A stretch of DNA of 64,000 bases from an uncultured Phascolarctobacterium sp. (GCA_900541915.1 UQLS01000004.1:1-64000), one strand, 5' to 3'. Positions 7,703 through 17,443 are shown, counted from the first letter of the stretch. Numbers and translations: made by a program. Notes: generated by a model not told the origin, from the sequence alone.

Positions 7703-8641
7703 TTATTTTAAAACTTTACCAACAATATCATCAACGACAGAATACGGTTCAATGTCACGGTTTTGCATCTTAACAACAAGTTGGTCAAAATCGTCAGTTG
7801 AAATTACGTTTTTGTCGATGTAACGATTTACGCGATCATTAAGCATCGCAGTAACTTCGTTTTTAATACGAGCCTTACGGATCTCGCTAAGTTTGCCTGT
7901 TTCTACCAAATAAGCTTTATGAGCTTCAATGGAGTCAACAACAGCTTCTATACCTTCACCCTTGCTAGCAATGGTCCTGTTGATCGGAGGACGCCAGCCA
8001 ACATGTTCGGGATTCAATTCTAACATCATTTCAATCTCAATGTTGAGCTTGTCAGTTCCTTCACGATCTGCTTTGTTAATCGTAAAGAGGTCACCGATTT
8101 CAAGTATACCTGCTTTGATTGCTTGGATATCGTCGCCCATACCGGGAATTACAACAACCATGGTGGTGTCAGCGGTTTTAACAATATCAACCTCAGACTG
8201 ACCTACGCCAACGGTTTCGACGATGATTACATCCATGCCGAAAGCATCCATAAGTTTTACAGCATCGCCTGCTTTTTGAGACAGGCCGCCAAGGCTGCCA
8301 CGCGTTGCCATGGAACGAACAAAGATTCCTTCATCGGCAGTAAGATCCATCATTCTGATACGGTCGCCAAGGATAGCGCCGCCGGAATACGGACTTGTAG
8401 GGTCAATTGCTACAATTCCGACAGTTTTACCGCGTTTACGGTATTCTTTTGCAAGTTTATCAGTCAGAGTACTTTTACCAGCACCCGGAGGGCCAGTGAT
8501 ACCAATTACATACGCATTACCCGTATGCGGGTAGATTTCTGTCATGATTTTGACAGCATCGTCATATTCATTTTCAACAGCAGTAATTGCTTTAGATAAT
8601 GCAAGACGAGAATGATTCAATAAATCTTCTACAATCTTCAA
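7703..8641 (-). CDS. meaB: MeaB-type GTPase chaperone of methylmalonyl-CoA mutase
   Basis: A 312-residue G3E-family GTPase (MeaB/ArgK) that protects and reloads the B12 cofactor of methylmalonyl-CoA mutase. The P-loop GPPGAGKS is at about residues 50-57, VDPTSP/GAILGDRIRM switch segments follow, then ETVGVGQSE and NKAD. The start appears to be TTG at 8641 with only a weak GGTGTG site; the next ATG would remove the conserved N-terminal helix. It lies just downstream of the two mutase genes. Confidence 0.93.
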   Translation of the reverse strand: MKIVEDLLNHSRLALSKAITAVENEYDDAVKIMTEIYPHTGNAYVIGITGPPGAGKSTLTDKLAKEYRKRGKTVGIVAIDPTSPYSGGAILGDRIRMMDLTADEGIFVRSMATRGSLGGLSQKAGDAVKLMDAFGMDVIIVETVGVGQSEVDIVKTADTTMVVVIPGMGDDIQAIKAGILEIGDLFTINKADREGTDKLNIEIEMMLELNPEHVGWRPPINRTIASKGEGIEAVVDSIEAHKAYLVETGKLSEIRKARIKNEVTAMLNDRVNRYIDKNVISTDDFDQLVVKMQNRDIEPYSVVDDIVGKVLK

Positions 8642-8684
8642 AATTCACACCGCCTTGTCTGATCGGATTATTTTTATAGTGCAA

Positions 8685-8701
8685 GCCGGGACAAGCCCGG
8701 C
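8685..8701 (-). other. Intercistronic hairpin between the mutase small chain and meaB
   Basis: GCCGGG and CCCGGC pair around a five-base loop, with no T-run. One of four GC-rich hairpins in the gaps of this operon. Confidence 0.5.
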
Positions 8702-8721
8702 CTGCAGAAAAAACGATCAAA

Positions 8722-9111
8722 TTATTTAACGTTAGCGTTGATGAAGTCAACAATTTTGCTGGTCGGGGTGCCAGGAGTGAATACTTCAGCAATGCCAGCA
8801 GCTTTCAGGCCGGGGATGTCAGCGTCAGGAATAACGCCGCCGCCGATTACCAGAACGTCGGTCAGGCCTTTTTCTTTCAGCAGTTCTACTACTTTCGGGA
8901 AAAGGGTGTTGTGAGCGCCGGAGAGCAGGGACAGAGCAACAACATTTACGTCGTCTTGCAGAGCTGCTTCAGCGATTTGTTCCGGGGTCAGACGGATACC
9001 GGTGTAGATTACTTCAAAACCAGCGTCGCGCAATGCACGAGCTACAACTTTTGCACCGCGGTCATGACCATCAAGACCCGGTTTAGCAACTAAAACTTTA
9101 ACGTTAGCCAT
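8722..9111 (-). CDS. Methylmalonyl-CoA mutase, B12-binding chain
   Basis: A 129-residue stand-alone cobalamin-binding domain. DGHDRG at residues 14-19 supplies the axial histidine (His16) of base-off B12, followed by the SLLSGAH and GGGVIP segments that wrap the nucleotide tail. It corresponds to the C-terminal domain of single-chain mutases, so this organism splits the enzyme in two. The ATG at 9111 has GGAGGT upstream. It lies 38 bases after the catalytic chain. Confidence 0.95.
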   Translation of the reverse strand: MANVKVLVAKPGLDGHDRGAKVVARALRDAGFEVIYTGIRLTPEQIAEAALQDDVNVVALSLLSGAHNTLFPKVVELLKEKGLTDVLVIGGGVIPDADIPGLKAAGIAEVFTPGTPTSKIVDFINANVK

Positions 9112-9149
9112 TATAAGTTACCTCCGTATAATTGTCAGATGTTTACAAA

Positions 9150-10799
9150 TTAAAGAGTGGTATGAGGTTGGTATTCACCGAATACTTCTCTCATAACGCC
9201 GCAGATTTCGCCTTCGGTTGCATATGCACGAACTGCGTCCAGGATGTAAGGCATCAGGTTTACAGATTCGTCAGCGCAAGCAGCTTTCAGTGCAGCCAGA
9301 GTTTCTTCAACTTTAGCATTGTCACGACGAGCTTTCAGATCAGCGATTTTCTTAGCTTGAAGTTGACCTACAGAACCGTCTACGCGGAGCAGGTTTTTCG
9401 GAGCTTCTTCTTCTTGTTGGAATTTGTTAACACCAACGATGATACGGTCGCCTTTTTCGATTTCCATTTGCCATTTGTAAGCGGAATCTTGGATTTCTTT
9501 TTGGATGTAGCCTTTAGCGATTGCTTCAGGAGCGCCACCGATTTCGTCAATTTTCTTGATGTATTCCCAAGCTTCAGCTTCGATCTTGTCGGTCAAAGCT
9601 TCTACATAGTAGGAACCACCCAACGGGTCAATGGTGTCAGCCAGGCCGGATTCGTAAGCAACGATTTGTTGAGTACGCAGAGCGATGGTTACGGATTCAG
9701 TGGTCGGCAGAGCCAATGCTTCGTCTTTGGAGTTGGTGTGGAGGGATTGAGTACCGCCCATTACAGCAGCTGCAGTTTGCAGAGCAACACGAACGATGTT
9801 GTTGTTCGGTTGTTGAGCAGTCAGCATGGAGCCTGCAGTTTGGGTGTGTACACGCAGCATCATGGATTTCGGTTTTTTAGCGCCGAAACGTTCTTTCATA
9901 ACTTTAGCCCATACACGACGGGAAGCGCGGAATTTAGCAACTTCTTCGAGTACGTTGTTGTGAGCATTCCAGAAGAAGGACAGACGGCCAGCGAAAGCGT
10001 CAACGTCCAGACCAGCTTTGATAGCAGCTTCTACATAAGCGATACCGTCAGCAATGGTGAATGCGATTTCTTGAGAAGCGGTGGAACCAGCTTCACGGAT
10101 ATGGTAACCGGAAATGGAGATGGTGTTCCACAGCGGAACATTTTTGGAGCAATATTCAAAAATGTTGGTAATCAAACGCATGGACGGTTTCGGCGGGAAA
10201 ATGTAGGTGCCGCGAGCTGCGTATTCTTTCAGGATATCGTTTTGGATGGTGCCGCGGAGTTTGTCAGCGGAAACGCCTTGTTTTTCAGCAACTGCGATGT
10301 ACATAGCCAGCAGTACGGAAGCAGGAGCGTTGATGGTCATGGAAGTGGAAACTTTGTCGAGTTGGATGCCGTCGAACAGGATTTCCATATCAGCCAGGGA
10401 GTCGATAGCAACGCCTACTTTACCAACTTCGCCTTCGGACATCGGGTCAGTGGAGTCATAACCGATTTGGGTCGGAAGGTCGAATGCGCAGGACAGACCG
10501 CTGCCGCCGTTAGCTAACAGGTAACGATAACGTTTGTTGGATTCTTCAGCAGTGGAGAAACCAGCATACATACGCATGGTCCAGAAACGGCCACGATACA
10601 TGGTGGGTTGTACGCCACGGGTGTAAGGATATTCACCAGGGAAGCCCAGTTTTTCCATGTAGTCGAAGTTTTCACCAAGATCCATCGGGGTGTACAGTCT
10701 GTTAGGTGCAAGGTTTGCACGTTCAGGGGCTTTTTCAAGTTTAGCTTCTACGTCAGCCATGTACTTGTCAAAACCAGCTTTAATTTGTTCAAATGCCAT
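9150..10799 (-). CDS. Methylmalonyl-CoA mutase, catalytic TIM-barrel chain
   Basis: A 549-residue catalytic chain that binds succinyl-/methylmalonyl-CoA and performs the radical rearrangement with the separate B12 chain. Recognisable family stretches are [32 protein letters not shown], the [16 protein letters not shown] segment and [15 protein letters not shown]. The ATG at 10799 has GGAGG eight bases upstream; a TTG two codons earlier is a weaker alternative. In this pathway it runs from succinyl-CoA to (R)-methylmalonyl-CoA. Confidence 0.96.
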   Translation of the reverse strand: MAFEQIKAGFDKYMADVEAKLEKAPERANLAPNRLYTPMDLGENFDYMEKLGFPGEYPYTRGVQPTMYRGRFWTMRMYAGFSTAEESNKRYRYLLANGGSGLSCAFDLPTQIGYDSTDPMSEGEVGKVGVAIDSLADMEILFDGIQLDKVSTSMTINAPASVLLAMYIAVAEKQGVSADKLRGTIQNDILKEYAARGTYIFPPKPSMRLITNIFEYCSKNVPLWNTISISGYHIREAGSTASQEIAFTIADGIAYVEAAIKAGLDVDAFAGRLSFFWNAHNNVLEEVAKFRASRRVWAKVMKERFGAKKPKSMMLRVHTQTAGSMLTAQQPNNNIVRVALQTAAAVMGGTQSLHTNSKDEALALPTTESVTIALRTQQIVAYESGLADTIDPLGGSYYVEALTDKIEAEAWEYIKKIDEIGGAPEAIAKGYIQKEIQDSAYKWQMEIEKGDRIIVGVNKFQQEEEAPKNLLRVDGSVGQLQAKKIADLKARRDNAKVEETLAALKAACADESVNLMPYILDAVRAYATEGEICGVMREVFGEYQPHTTL

Positions 10800-10927
10800 T
10801 CTCAAATCCTCCTTAAATATTTGTTGTGCACATTTCGGATTGGACGGATCCGAAATAATGGTGAGAGTGTCCGTCGTAGACGGTATATGGCAAAGCCAGA
10901 GGCTTCGTCAACAATTTATTTATATCT

Positions 10928-10952
10928 GCCTGCGGAACTTGCATCCGCAGGC
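10928..10952 (-). other. Intercistronic hairpin between CoA-transferase and mutase genes
   Basis: GCCTGCGGA pairs perfectly with TCCGCAGGC around a seven-base loop, without a T-run. Likely an mRNA stability or processing element separating the first cistron from the rest. Confidence 0.55.
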
Positions 10953-11005
10953 AAATACATTACATAGTTTAACCTATTTTCAAAAACTTCTCAAGTGTTT
11001 TTGAA

Positions 11006-12526
11006 TTATTTTTCCATGGTACCGGTTTCGTTGAAACGGGTATGGAAATCGAATGCTTCGGAGAGGATGTGCGGAGTTTGGCTGTTGCCGCAAGCTTCGC
11101 ATGCTCTGTGGAAGTAGTCGAGGAGCATCGGTTGATATTTCGGGTTAGCAATCTTGTCGATGATAACCAGAGCGCGTTCTTTCGGGGACAGACCACGGAG
11201 GTCAGCTACGCCGCGTTCGGAAACGATAACGTCAACGTCATGTTCAGTGTGGTCAACATGGCTGCAGAACGGAACAACGGAGCTGATTTTGCCGCCTTTA
11301 GCCAGAGAAGTGGTGAAGAATACGGTCAGGAAGCCGTTACGAGCATAGTCGCCGCTGCCGCCGATACCGTTCATCAGTTTGGTGCCGCAGATATGAGTGG
11401 AGTTAACGTTACCATAGATATCAACTTCGATAGCGGTGTTCATAGCGATTACGCCGATACGACGAGCAACTTCCGGGCTGTTAGCAACTTCTTGCGGACG
11501 CAGGATGATGTATTTTTTGTATTTTTCTACATTGTCATAGAATTTTTTGAGGCAGTCAGGAGACGGGCTCAGAGCGGTACCGGAGCAAACGCGGAGTTTG
11601 CCAGCGTCGATCAGGTCGAACATACCGTCTTGGATAACTTCGGTGTAAACGGTGAGGTCTTCGAAGTCGGAGTTTACGAGGCCGTTGATAACAGCGTTAG
11701 CAACAGAACCTACGCCGGATTGCAGCGGCAGCAGGTTTTTCGGCAGACGGCCAGCAGCAACTTCAGCTTTGAAGAAGTCAACCAAGTTTTTGCCCATTTT
11801 TTGAGCGTCTTCGTCGATAGCGCCGAGAGGACGAACTTTATCGGTGATGTCGCAAGCTACAACAGCTACGATTTTTTCAACTTCGCACGGAATGTACGGA
11901 GTGCCGATGATGTCTTCCGGTTTTTCAACGGGGATAGCTTTGCGGTTCGGGGGATCCAGAGGAACATAGGAGTCATGCATGCCTTCCAGAGCTACCGGTT
12001 GAGTGGTGTTAACTTCTACGATAACTTTTTTAGCGCTTTGTACATAGGAAGAGCTGTTACCCATAGAAGTGGTCGGGATCAGGCCAACTTTGCCTTCGCC
12101 CAGGTCGATGATTTTGCAAACTTCTACGATTGCAACATCAACGTCACGACGGTTTTCCATGAAACCATAACGGGTCATTTGAGCAACATGGCTCAGATGC
12201 AAGTCGGTATATTTTACAGTACCGTTGTTGATAGCTTTACGCATATCGCCATTGGTTTGATACGGCATACGACGGTCAACGATACCAGCTTCAGTCATAG
12301 CGGTATCCATTTCAGGACCTACGGATGCGCCAGTCCATACGTTGATTTTGAAAGGAGCTTTTTTACCTCTTTCAGCAAGAGCCAGAGGAACAGCTTTCGG
12401 ATAACCAGACGGAGTAAAACCACTGGTACCTACGTTGTCACCATCTTTCACGAATTCTGCAGCAGCTTCAGCGGACATTACTTTGCCAGCTACTACGTCA
12501 CAAATGCGATCTTGAATATCGATCAT
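11006..12526 (-). CDS. scpC: Propionyl-CoA:succinate CoA-transferase family protein
   Basis: A 506-residue class I CoA-transferase of the acetyl-CoA hydrolase/succinate CoA-transferase family (Cat1/ScpC-like). Here it most likely transfers CoA from propionyl-CoA to succinate, closing the cycle so no ATP is spent on activating succinate. Family motifs include GTSGFTPSGYPKAVP near the N-terminus, LPLQSGVGSVANAV and a C-terminal GIGGSGDYARNG. The ATG at 12526 has GGAGG upstream. It is the first gene of the operon after a long leader. Acetate could be an alternative CoA partner. Confidence 0.9.
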   Translation of the reverse strand: MIDIQDRICDVVAGKVMSAEAAAEFVKDGDNVGTSGFTPSGYPKAVPLALAERGKKAPFKINVWTGASVGPEMDTAMTEAGIVDRRMPYQTNGDMRKAINNGTVKYTDLHLSHVAQMTRYGFMENRRDVDVAIVEVCKIIDLGEGKVGLIPTTSMGNSSSYVQSAKKVIVEVNTTQPVALEGMHDSYVPLDPPNRKAIPVEKPEDIIGTPYIPCEVEKIVAVVACDITDKVRPLGAIDEDAQKMGKNLVDFFKAEVAAGRLPKNLLPLQSGVGSVANAVINGLVNSDFEDLTVYTEVIQDGMFDLIDAGKLRVCSGTALSPSPDCLKKFYDNVEKYKKYIILRPQEVANSPEVARRIGVIAMNTAIEVDIYGNVNSTHICGTKLMNGIGGSGDYARNGFLTVFFTTSLAKGGKISSVVPFCSHVDHTEHDVDVIVSERGVADLRGLSPKERALVIIDKIANPKYQPMLLDYFHRACEACGNSQTPHILSEAFDFHTRFNETGTMEK

Positions 12527-12780
12527 GTTTACCTGCCTCCTTATAATTAGGACATTCTTGTTAGTAAGGGAATCCCTTATAAATAAAACTTATTTGCCGC
12601 CAACCCACACATAATGCCGATTAAGTTACAAATAAGATTTTACCATGATGCAAGGGATATCAGGTGCAACCGCACACTCATACCCTTTCTATTACTTGTA
12701 TTCGACATCGGGAAAAAATCTCCTGCTGCCTGAACGCTATTTTGTGAAAATATTTTTTAATTTTTGACACAATTATAACA
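12527..12780 (-). promoter_or_regulatory. Promoter and ~240-base leader of the propionate operon
   Basis: An extended -10 (TGT-TATAAT, with TATAAT at 12772-12777) starts a predicted 240-base leader. The leader has a block with GCAGGAG and TGTCGAAT at about 12700-12730 and a GTGC-GGTT-GCAC mini-hairpin about 30 bases further on. No known riboswitch consensus was recognised; in particular there is no cobalamin aptamer although the operon is B12-dependent. Confidence 0.45.
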
Positions 12781-12910
12781 CATTGTCGGAAATTATTTCA
12801 CATTTTCTTCAAAAATTTTGAGATTTTTTTACAATCTCAATCTTTCTGACGTCTATTATAATATCAATAAAACTGTAACATATCAAGCATTTTCTTTACA
12901 CCTTCAAGAA

Positions 12911-12945
12911 AAAACCTCTTTCAAAATAATTTTGAAAGAGGTTTT
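12911..12945 (-). terminator. Terminator of the hydrogenase operon
   Basis: A long near-perfect stem (AAAACCTCTTTCAAAAT with its complement) followed by T-rich sequence on the minus strand, about 20 bases past the hydA stop. Confidence 0.85.
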
Positions 12946-12966
12946 TGTGTCGATATTCAGGTATTT

Positions 12967-14691
12967 TTAGCGTACTTTAGGAGAATAGTGCGTGTGCAGG
13001 AGATGATGTGCTTTTTCTCCGAGAGGTTTTCCCAGCCAATTATCATAAAGCGCTTTAATTTCTGGATTTTCATGTGATTTTCGTAATTCACTCATCCTGT
13101 CGCAGTCAAACAAAGCCTCACGGCGTTTCTGTCTGATCTCACGATTTACCGGTACAGGCTGTCCGCCGCCGCCAATGCAGCCGCCCGGGCAGGCCATAAC
13201 TTCGATAAACTGATAATCAGCAGTACCTGCTTTGATGCGTTCCAGCATCTTGCGGGCGGAGCCTAAAGTATTAACAACTGCTACTTTGATTTCTTTGCCT
13301 GCAACGGTAACAGTCGCTTCACGGGTTTCTTCCATGCCGCGTACTTCTTCGTATTCAAGTTTAGGCAGATCCTCCCCGCTTACTACGTCAGCCACAGTGC
13401 GCAGCGCCGCTTCCATAACGCCGCCGGTGTTGCCGAAGATAGCGCCGGCACCAGTACCGATACCCAGCGGAGAATCAAAATTTTCTTCCGGCAGAGAGGC
13501 AAAGTCAATACCTGCTTCACGAATCATGCGGCCCAGCTCGCGGGTGGTAATAACGATATCCACATCGCGGTAACCGCTGTCGCACATTTCCTCACGCTGT
13601 GCCTCAGCCTTCTTGGCTGTGCAGGGCATTACGGAAACACTGACGATTTTTGCCGGATCGATGCCTGCTTTTTCAGCATAATAGGTTTTAACTACAGCGC
13701 CGAACATCTGCTGCGGAGATTTTGCCGTGGACAGATGCGACAGCAGCTCAGGATATTTCAGCTCAATCATATTTACCCAGCCGGGGCTGCAGGAAGTAAT
13801 CATCGGCAGTACGCCGCCGTTTTGCAGACGGTCGAGGAATTCGTGGCCTTCTTCCATAATAGTAAGGTCGGCAGAGAAATTAGTATCAAATACCTTGTCA
13901 AAGCCCAGACTGCGCAATGCTGCAACCATCTTGCCGGTAACAATGCTGCCGGCCGGAATGCCCAGCTCTTCGCCCAGTGCCACACGCACGGACGGAGCAG
14001 TCTGAACGATAACTACTTTATCTTCATCATTGATAGCGCGCCATACCTGATCGGTATCATCCTTTTCTACGATAGCGCCGGTTGGGCAAACGCTTGCGCA
14101 CTGACCGCAGTAGGTGCAGGCAGCATCTTTCAAATCATGCTCAAAAGCAGTAGATACAATAGTATTGAAGCCGCGTCCGGCAAAGCTGTAAACGTTCATG
14201 CCCTGCACATCACGGCAGATGCGGATGCAGCGTCCGCAGAGAATGCATTTTTCCTGGTCGCGTACCAAAGACGGATTGCTGCAGTCAATAGTGTGAGCCT
14301 TAGTTTCGCCTCCTTCAAAACGAATCTTGCGCAGTCCCAGATCTGCGGCAATCTTCTGCAGCTCGCAGTCACCGCTCTTCTGGCAGCACAGGCAGTCTTT
14401 AGGGTGATTTGCCAAAAGCAGTTCCACCACGGTTTTACGTGCTTCACGTACTTTTTCTGTATTGGTTTTAACAACCATGCCTTCGCTGACAGGATATACG
14501 CAGGAAGCAACCAGTGTACGGGCACCGGATGCTTCTACCATGCACAGACGGCAGGCACCTTCGGGACGCAGTTCCGGATGGTAGCACAGAGTCGGAATAT
14601 ATACTCCGGCTGCACGGGCAGCTTCCAGAATGGTAGCTCCCTGTTCGGCCTGGATTTGTTTGCCGTTGATAGTTAAGTTTACCATAGTCAT
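12967..14691 (-). CDS. hydA: NAD-linked [FeFe]-hydrogenase catalytic subunit
   Basis: A 574-residue group A [FeFe]-hydrogenase. In order: an N-terminal [2Fe-2S] domain (CYHPELRPEGACRLC), a His-ligated [4Fe-4S] site (HPKDCLCCQKSGDC), two ferredoxin clusters (CILCGRCIRIC, CTYCGQCASVCP), then the H-cluster domain with L1 TSCSPGW, L2 MPCTAKKAE and L3 MACPGGCIGGGGQP. With HydB and HydC this makes the trimeric, often electron-bifurcating enzyme coupling NADH and ferredoxin to H2. The first of two nearby ATGs (14691) has the better ribosome-binding-site spacing. It is the last gene of its operon. Confidence 0.96.
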   Translation of the reverse strand: MTMVNLTINGKQIQAEQGATILEAARAAGVYIPTLCYHPELRPEGACRLCMVEASGARTLVASCVYPVSEGMVVKTNTEKVREARKTVVELLLANHPKDCLCCQKSGDCELQKIAADLGLRKIRFEGGETKAHTIDCSNPSLVRDQEKCILCGRCIRICRDVQGMNVYSFAGRGFNTIVSTAFEHDLKDAACTYCGQCASVCPTGAIVEKDDTDQVWRAINDEDKVVIVQTAPSVRVALGEELGIPAGSIVTGKMVAALRSLGFDKVFDTNFSADLTIMEEGHEFLDRLQNGGVLPMITSCSPGWVNMIELKYPELLSHLSTAKSPQQMFGAVVKTYYAEKAGIDPAKIVSVSVMPCTAKKAEAQREEMCDSGYRDVDIVITTRELGRMIREAGIDFASLPEENFDSPLGIGTGAGAIFGNTGGVMEAALRTVADVVSGEDLPKLEYEEVRGMEETREATVTVAGKEIKVAVVNTLGSARKMLERIKAGTADYQFIEVMACPGGCIGGGGQPVPVNREIRQKRREALFDCDRMSELRKSHENPEIKALYDNWLGKPLGEKAHHLLHTHYSPKVR

Positions 14692-14706
14692 TGTCCGTGC
14701 TCCTCC

Positions 14707-16497
14707 TTAACTCTTGGTGATGGCCTTAAACGGACATGCAGCCATGCAGGCACCACATTTAATACAGATATCCTGATTGATAACGTGTTTTTCCTTAATC
14801 TTACCGCTGATTGCCTGTACCGGGCAGTTGCGTGCGCACAAACCGCAGCCGCGGCAGGCATCGGTAATAGTGTAGCTGGCCAGCTTTTCGCATACGCCTG
14901 CCGGACAGCGTTTTTCTTTAATATGCGCTTCATATTCGTCGCGGAAATATTTCAAAGTACTCAGTACCGGATTAGGAGCAGTCTGTCCCAAACCACACAG
15001 AGCAGTTTCCTTAATATTTTTAGCCAGGCTTTCCAGCAGCTCGATATCGCCTTCTCTGCCCTGACCTTCAGTAATGCGGGTCAGGATTTCCAGCATGCGC
15101 TTGGTACCTTCGCGGCACGGAGTGCATTTGCCGCAGGATTCGGACTGGGTGAAATTAAGGAAGAATTTCGCTACATCTACCATGCAGGTGTCTTCATCCA
15201 TAACAACCAGACCGCCGCTGCCCATCATAGCACCGGCAGCAATCAGAGAGTCATAATCTACCGGCAGGTCAAGCATGGATTCCGGCAGACAGCCGCCGGA
15301 CGGACCGCCGATTTGTACGGCTTTAAATTTCTTACCGTTAGTAATACCACCGCCGATATCATAAATAATCTCGCGCATGGTAATGCCCATTGGTACCTCT
15401 GCCAGACCGGTGTTGTTAATCTTACCGGTAAGAGCAAATACCTTGGTACCTTTGGATCGTTCAGTACCGAACTGGCAGTACCAGTCTGCACCGTTGACGA
15501 TAATCTGAGAAACATTGGCAAAGGTTTCTACATTATTGATGTTAGTCGGCTTGCCCCACAGACCGGAAACAGCCGGGAACGGCGGACGGGGACGGGGCAT
15601 GCCGCGCTTGCCTTCGATAGAAGCCATCAGAGCAGTTTCTTCACCGCAGACGAATGCGCCTGCGCCTTCTTTAATATGTAAGGTAAAGTTAAAGCCGCTG
15701 CCGAAAATATTCTCACCCAGAAGGCCCATAGCTTCAGCCTGTTCAATCGCCTTGCGCAGACGTTTGATTGCCAGCGGATATTCAGCACGTACATAAATAT
15801 AACCTTCGTCAGCGCCAATAGCATAACCGCAGATAGCCATGCCTTCCAGTACGCGGTGCGGATCGCCCTCTAAAACGCTGCGGTCCATAAATGCGCCCGG
15901 GTCGCCTTCGTCAGCATTGCAGATAACGTATTTTTTATCGCTGACAGAATTCTTGGCAAACTGCCATTTCATACCGGTCGGGAAGCCGCCGCCTCCACGT
16001 CCGCGCAGTCCGGATTTTTTTACCTCGTCGATAACTTCTTCCGGTGTCATGGTAGTAACAGCTTTTGCCAGCGCTTCATAACCGCCTACGGCGATATATT
16101 CTTCAATCATTTCCGGATTGATAGCGCCGCAGTTGGCAAGTACCATACGATGCTGTTTTTTATAGAAGCCGATTTCAGAATAATTGGGCACCTGCTCGTG
16201 GCTCATCGGCTCACGGTACAGCAGGCGTTCTACAATGCGGCCTTTATATAAATGATTTTCAACAATTTCTTTAACATCTTCCGGTTTTACATGGCAGTAG
16301 AAAGTACCTTCCGGATAGACGATAACCAGCGGCCCGTGTTCACAGAAGCCATGGCAGCCGGTTTCAACCAGCATAACCTCGTCTTTCAGGCCGAATTCTT
16401 CCAGATATTTGGCGAAGCTGAGCTGGATTTCCTTAGAACCAGCGGATTTACAGCCAGTGCCTCCGCAAACTAAAACATGAGCTCTGATATGCTGCAT
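14707..16497 (-). CDS. hydB: Hydrogenase NADH-binding flavoprotein subunit (NuoF-like)
   Basis: A 596-residue HydB/HndC-type subunit. It has an N-terminal thioredoxin-like [2Fe-2S] domain (CGGTGCKSAGS...), a NuoF core with the FMN/NADH-binding GRGGGGFPTGMKW, a CGKCTPCREGTKR [4Fe-4S] site and two C-terminal ferredoxin clusters (CRGCGLCARNCP, CIKCGACMAACP). It passes electrons between NADH and HydA. The true start is the ATG at 16497; an earlier TTG overlaps the GGAGGAG ribosome binding site. It sits 15 bases from hydA. Confidence 0.95.
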   Translation of the reverse strand: MQHIRAHVLVCGGTGCKSAGSKEIQLSFAKYLEEFGLKDEVMLVETGCHGFCEHGPLVIVYPEGTFYCHVKPEDVKEIVENHLYKGRIVERLLYREPMSHEQVPNYSEIGFYKKQHRMVLANCGAINPEMIEEYIAVGGYEALAKAVTTMTPEEVIDEVKKSGLRGRGGGGFPTGMKWQFAKNSVSDKKYVICNADEGDPGAFMDRSVLEGDPHRVLEGMAICGYAIGADEGYIYVRAEYPLAIKRLRKAIEQAEAMGLLGENIFGSGFNFTLHIKEGAGAFVCGEETALMASIEGKRGMPRPRPPFPAVSGLWGKPTNINNVETFANVSQIIVNGADWYCQFGTERSKGTKVFALTGKINNTGLAEVPMGITMREIIYDIGGGITNGKKFKAVQIGGPSGGCLPESMLDLPVDYDSLIAAGAMMGSGGLVVMDEDTCMVDVAKFFLNFTQSESCGKCTPCREGTKRMLEILTRITEGQGREGDIELLESLAKNIKETALCGLGQTAPNPVLSTLKYFRDEYEAHIKEKRCPAGVCEKLASYTITDACRGCGLCARNCPVQAISGKIKEKHVINQDICIKCGACMAACPFKAITKS

Positions 16498-16516
16498 AAT
16501 TCTCTCCTCCAAAAAA

Positions 16517-16885
16517 TTATTCCTGTTCCAGCTTACCTACAACAAGTTCTTCCACGATGCGGCCGTTAACCACATGCTCGGCAATAATCTTCTTTACGTC
16601 CTCGGGTTTTACTTTGCCGTAGGTAATGCGCGGCTCGCCGGGACGGATAACATCGACCAGCACTTCCTTCTCGCACATACCGATGCAGCCGGTCTGCTGT
16701 ACCTGCACGTTAATCAGCTTGCGTACAGCCAGCTCGTCCAAAATAGCGCTCATTACTTCGCGTGCGCCGGCAGCAATACCGCAGGTACCCATACCTACGA
16801 TAATCTTGGTACCTTCTTCTTTGCGCAGCTTAATGTCCGCTTTCAGTTTTTCACGCAGTTTATGTAAATCTTCCAAGCTTTTCAT
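16517..16885 (-). CDS. [2Fe-2S] ferredoxin-domain protein (HndB-like)
   Basis: A 122-residue protein with a thioredoxin-like [2Fe-2S] fold: GMGTCGIAAGA near residue 30 and QQTGCIGMCEKEV near 83, four cysteines in all. It resembles the HndB subunit of NADP-reducing hydrogenases and probably relays electrons or stabilises the complex. The ATG at 16885 has GGAGG upstream. It lies between the HATPase gene and hydB, separated by under 20 bases. Confidence 0.9.
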   Translation of the reverse strand: MKSLEDLHKLREKLKADIKLRKEEGTKIIVGMGTCGIAAGAREVMSAILDELAVRKLINVQVQQTGCIGMCEKEVLVDVIRPGEPRITYGKVKPEDVKKIIAEHVVNGRIVEELVVGKLEQE

Positions 16886-17440
16886 TTATTGAACCTCCAT
16901 ACCTTTTACTTTGGCAATTTCCTGTTTTAAGTATTCCTCCAGCCAGAGAGAAATTTCCGGATTGGCAAAATCAGCAGCATCGCCAAGAATCTCCCGCACC
17001 TGACGGGTAGAAAAATCCAGCCTGCGTCCATCGCAGGCATAGCTGAAATCAAGCTCCAGCCACGGCGCTCCTGCCAGTAACACTCTGATGCTGGCGGCAA
17101 TATCGCCTAAAGGCGGCATATCTATATTACCGGCGGCAAAATAAGCTGCCAGCTTAGTGCCCCTGCCTTTTTCCGACGTCATCTCCAGATGCCCGCCGCA
17201 CTGCTGGGTTACCATGTCAATAAAAGGAATACCCATCCCCACCTTACGGCTCAGCCTGGTGGTAGTGAACGGATCGCGCACCTGCTGCAAAAGCTCCTGG
17301 CTCATGCCCCTGCCGTCGTCCTCAATGCGGAAAACGAAAAAGCCGTTTTCATTTTCATCAATAGCGATAACAAGGTTTTTAGCTCCGGCCTCAATGGAAT
17401 TTTGCGCCAAATCCAATATATGCAGTGACAGCTCACGCAT
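16886..17440 (-). CDS. HATPase-domain protein in the hydrogenase operon
   Basis: A 184-residue protein with a GHKL ATPase fold: N-box LAQNSIEAGA near residue 12, G1 box DDGRGM, and a GMGI glycine box. There is no transmembrane or phospho-acceptor histidine region, so it is not a complete sensor kinase. Such proteins recur in clostridial hydrogenase operons and a regulatory role is inferred. The ATG at 17440 starts just after the hydC stop and uses AAAGG inside the hydC end, suggesting translational coupling. Confidence 0.8.
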   Translation of the reverse strand: MRELSLHILDLAQNSIEAGAKNLVIAIDENENGFFVFRIEDDGRGMSQELLQQVRDPFTTTRLSRKVGMGIPFIDMVTQQCGGHLEMTSEKGRGTKLAAYFAAGNIDMPPLGDIAASIRVLLAGAPWLELDFSYACDGRRLDFSTRQVREILGDAADFANPEISLWLEEYLKQEIAKVKGMEVQ

Positions 17441-17443
17441 GAT

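Noticed and set aside
9132..10517. A 461-codon plus-strand open frame
   Set aside because: Shadow of the methylmalonyl-CoA mutase catalytic chain, which is unmistakable on the other strand.
11042..12550. A 502-codon open frame on the plus strand opposite the CoA-transferase gene
   Set aside because: It is the antisense shadow of a strongly biased coding gene; the translated sequence has no recognisable domain and no suitable ribosome binding site.
12527..12766. Cobalamin riboswitch on the propionate operon
   Set aside because: It was expected because the mutase needs B12, but the leader has neither the GCCACUG box nor the GUCCCGC-CUGUAA core.
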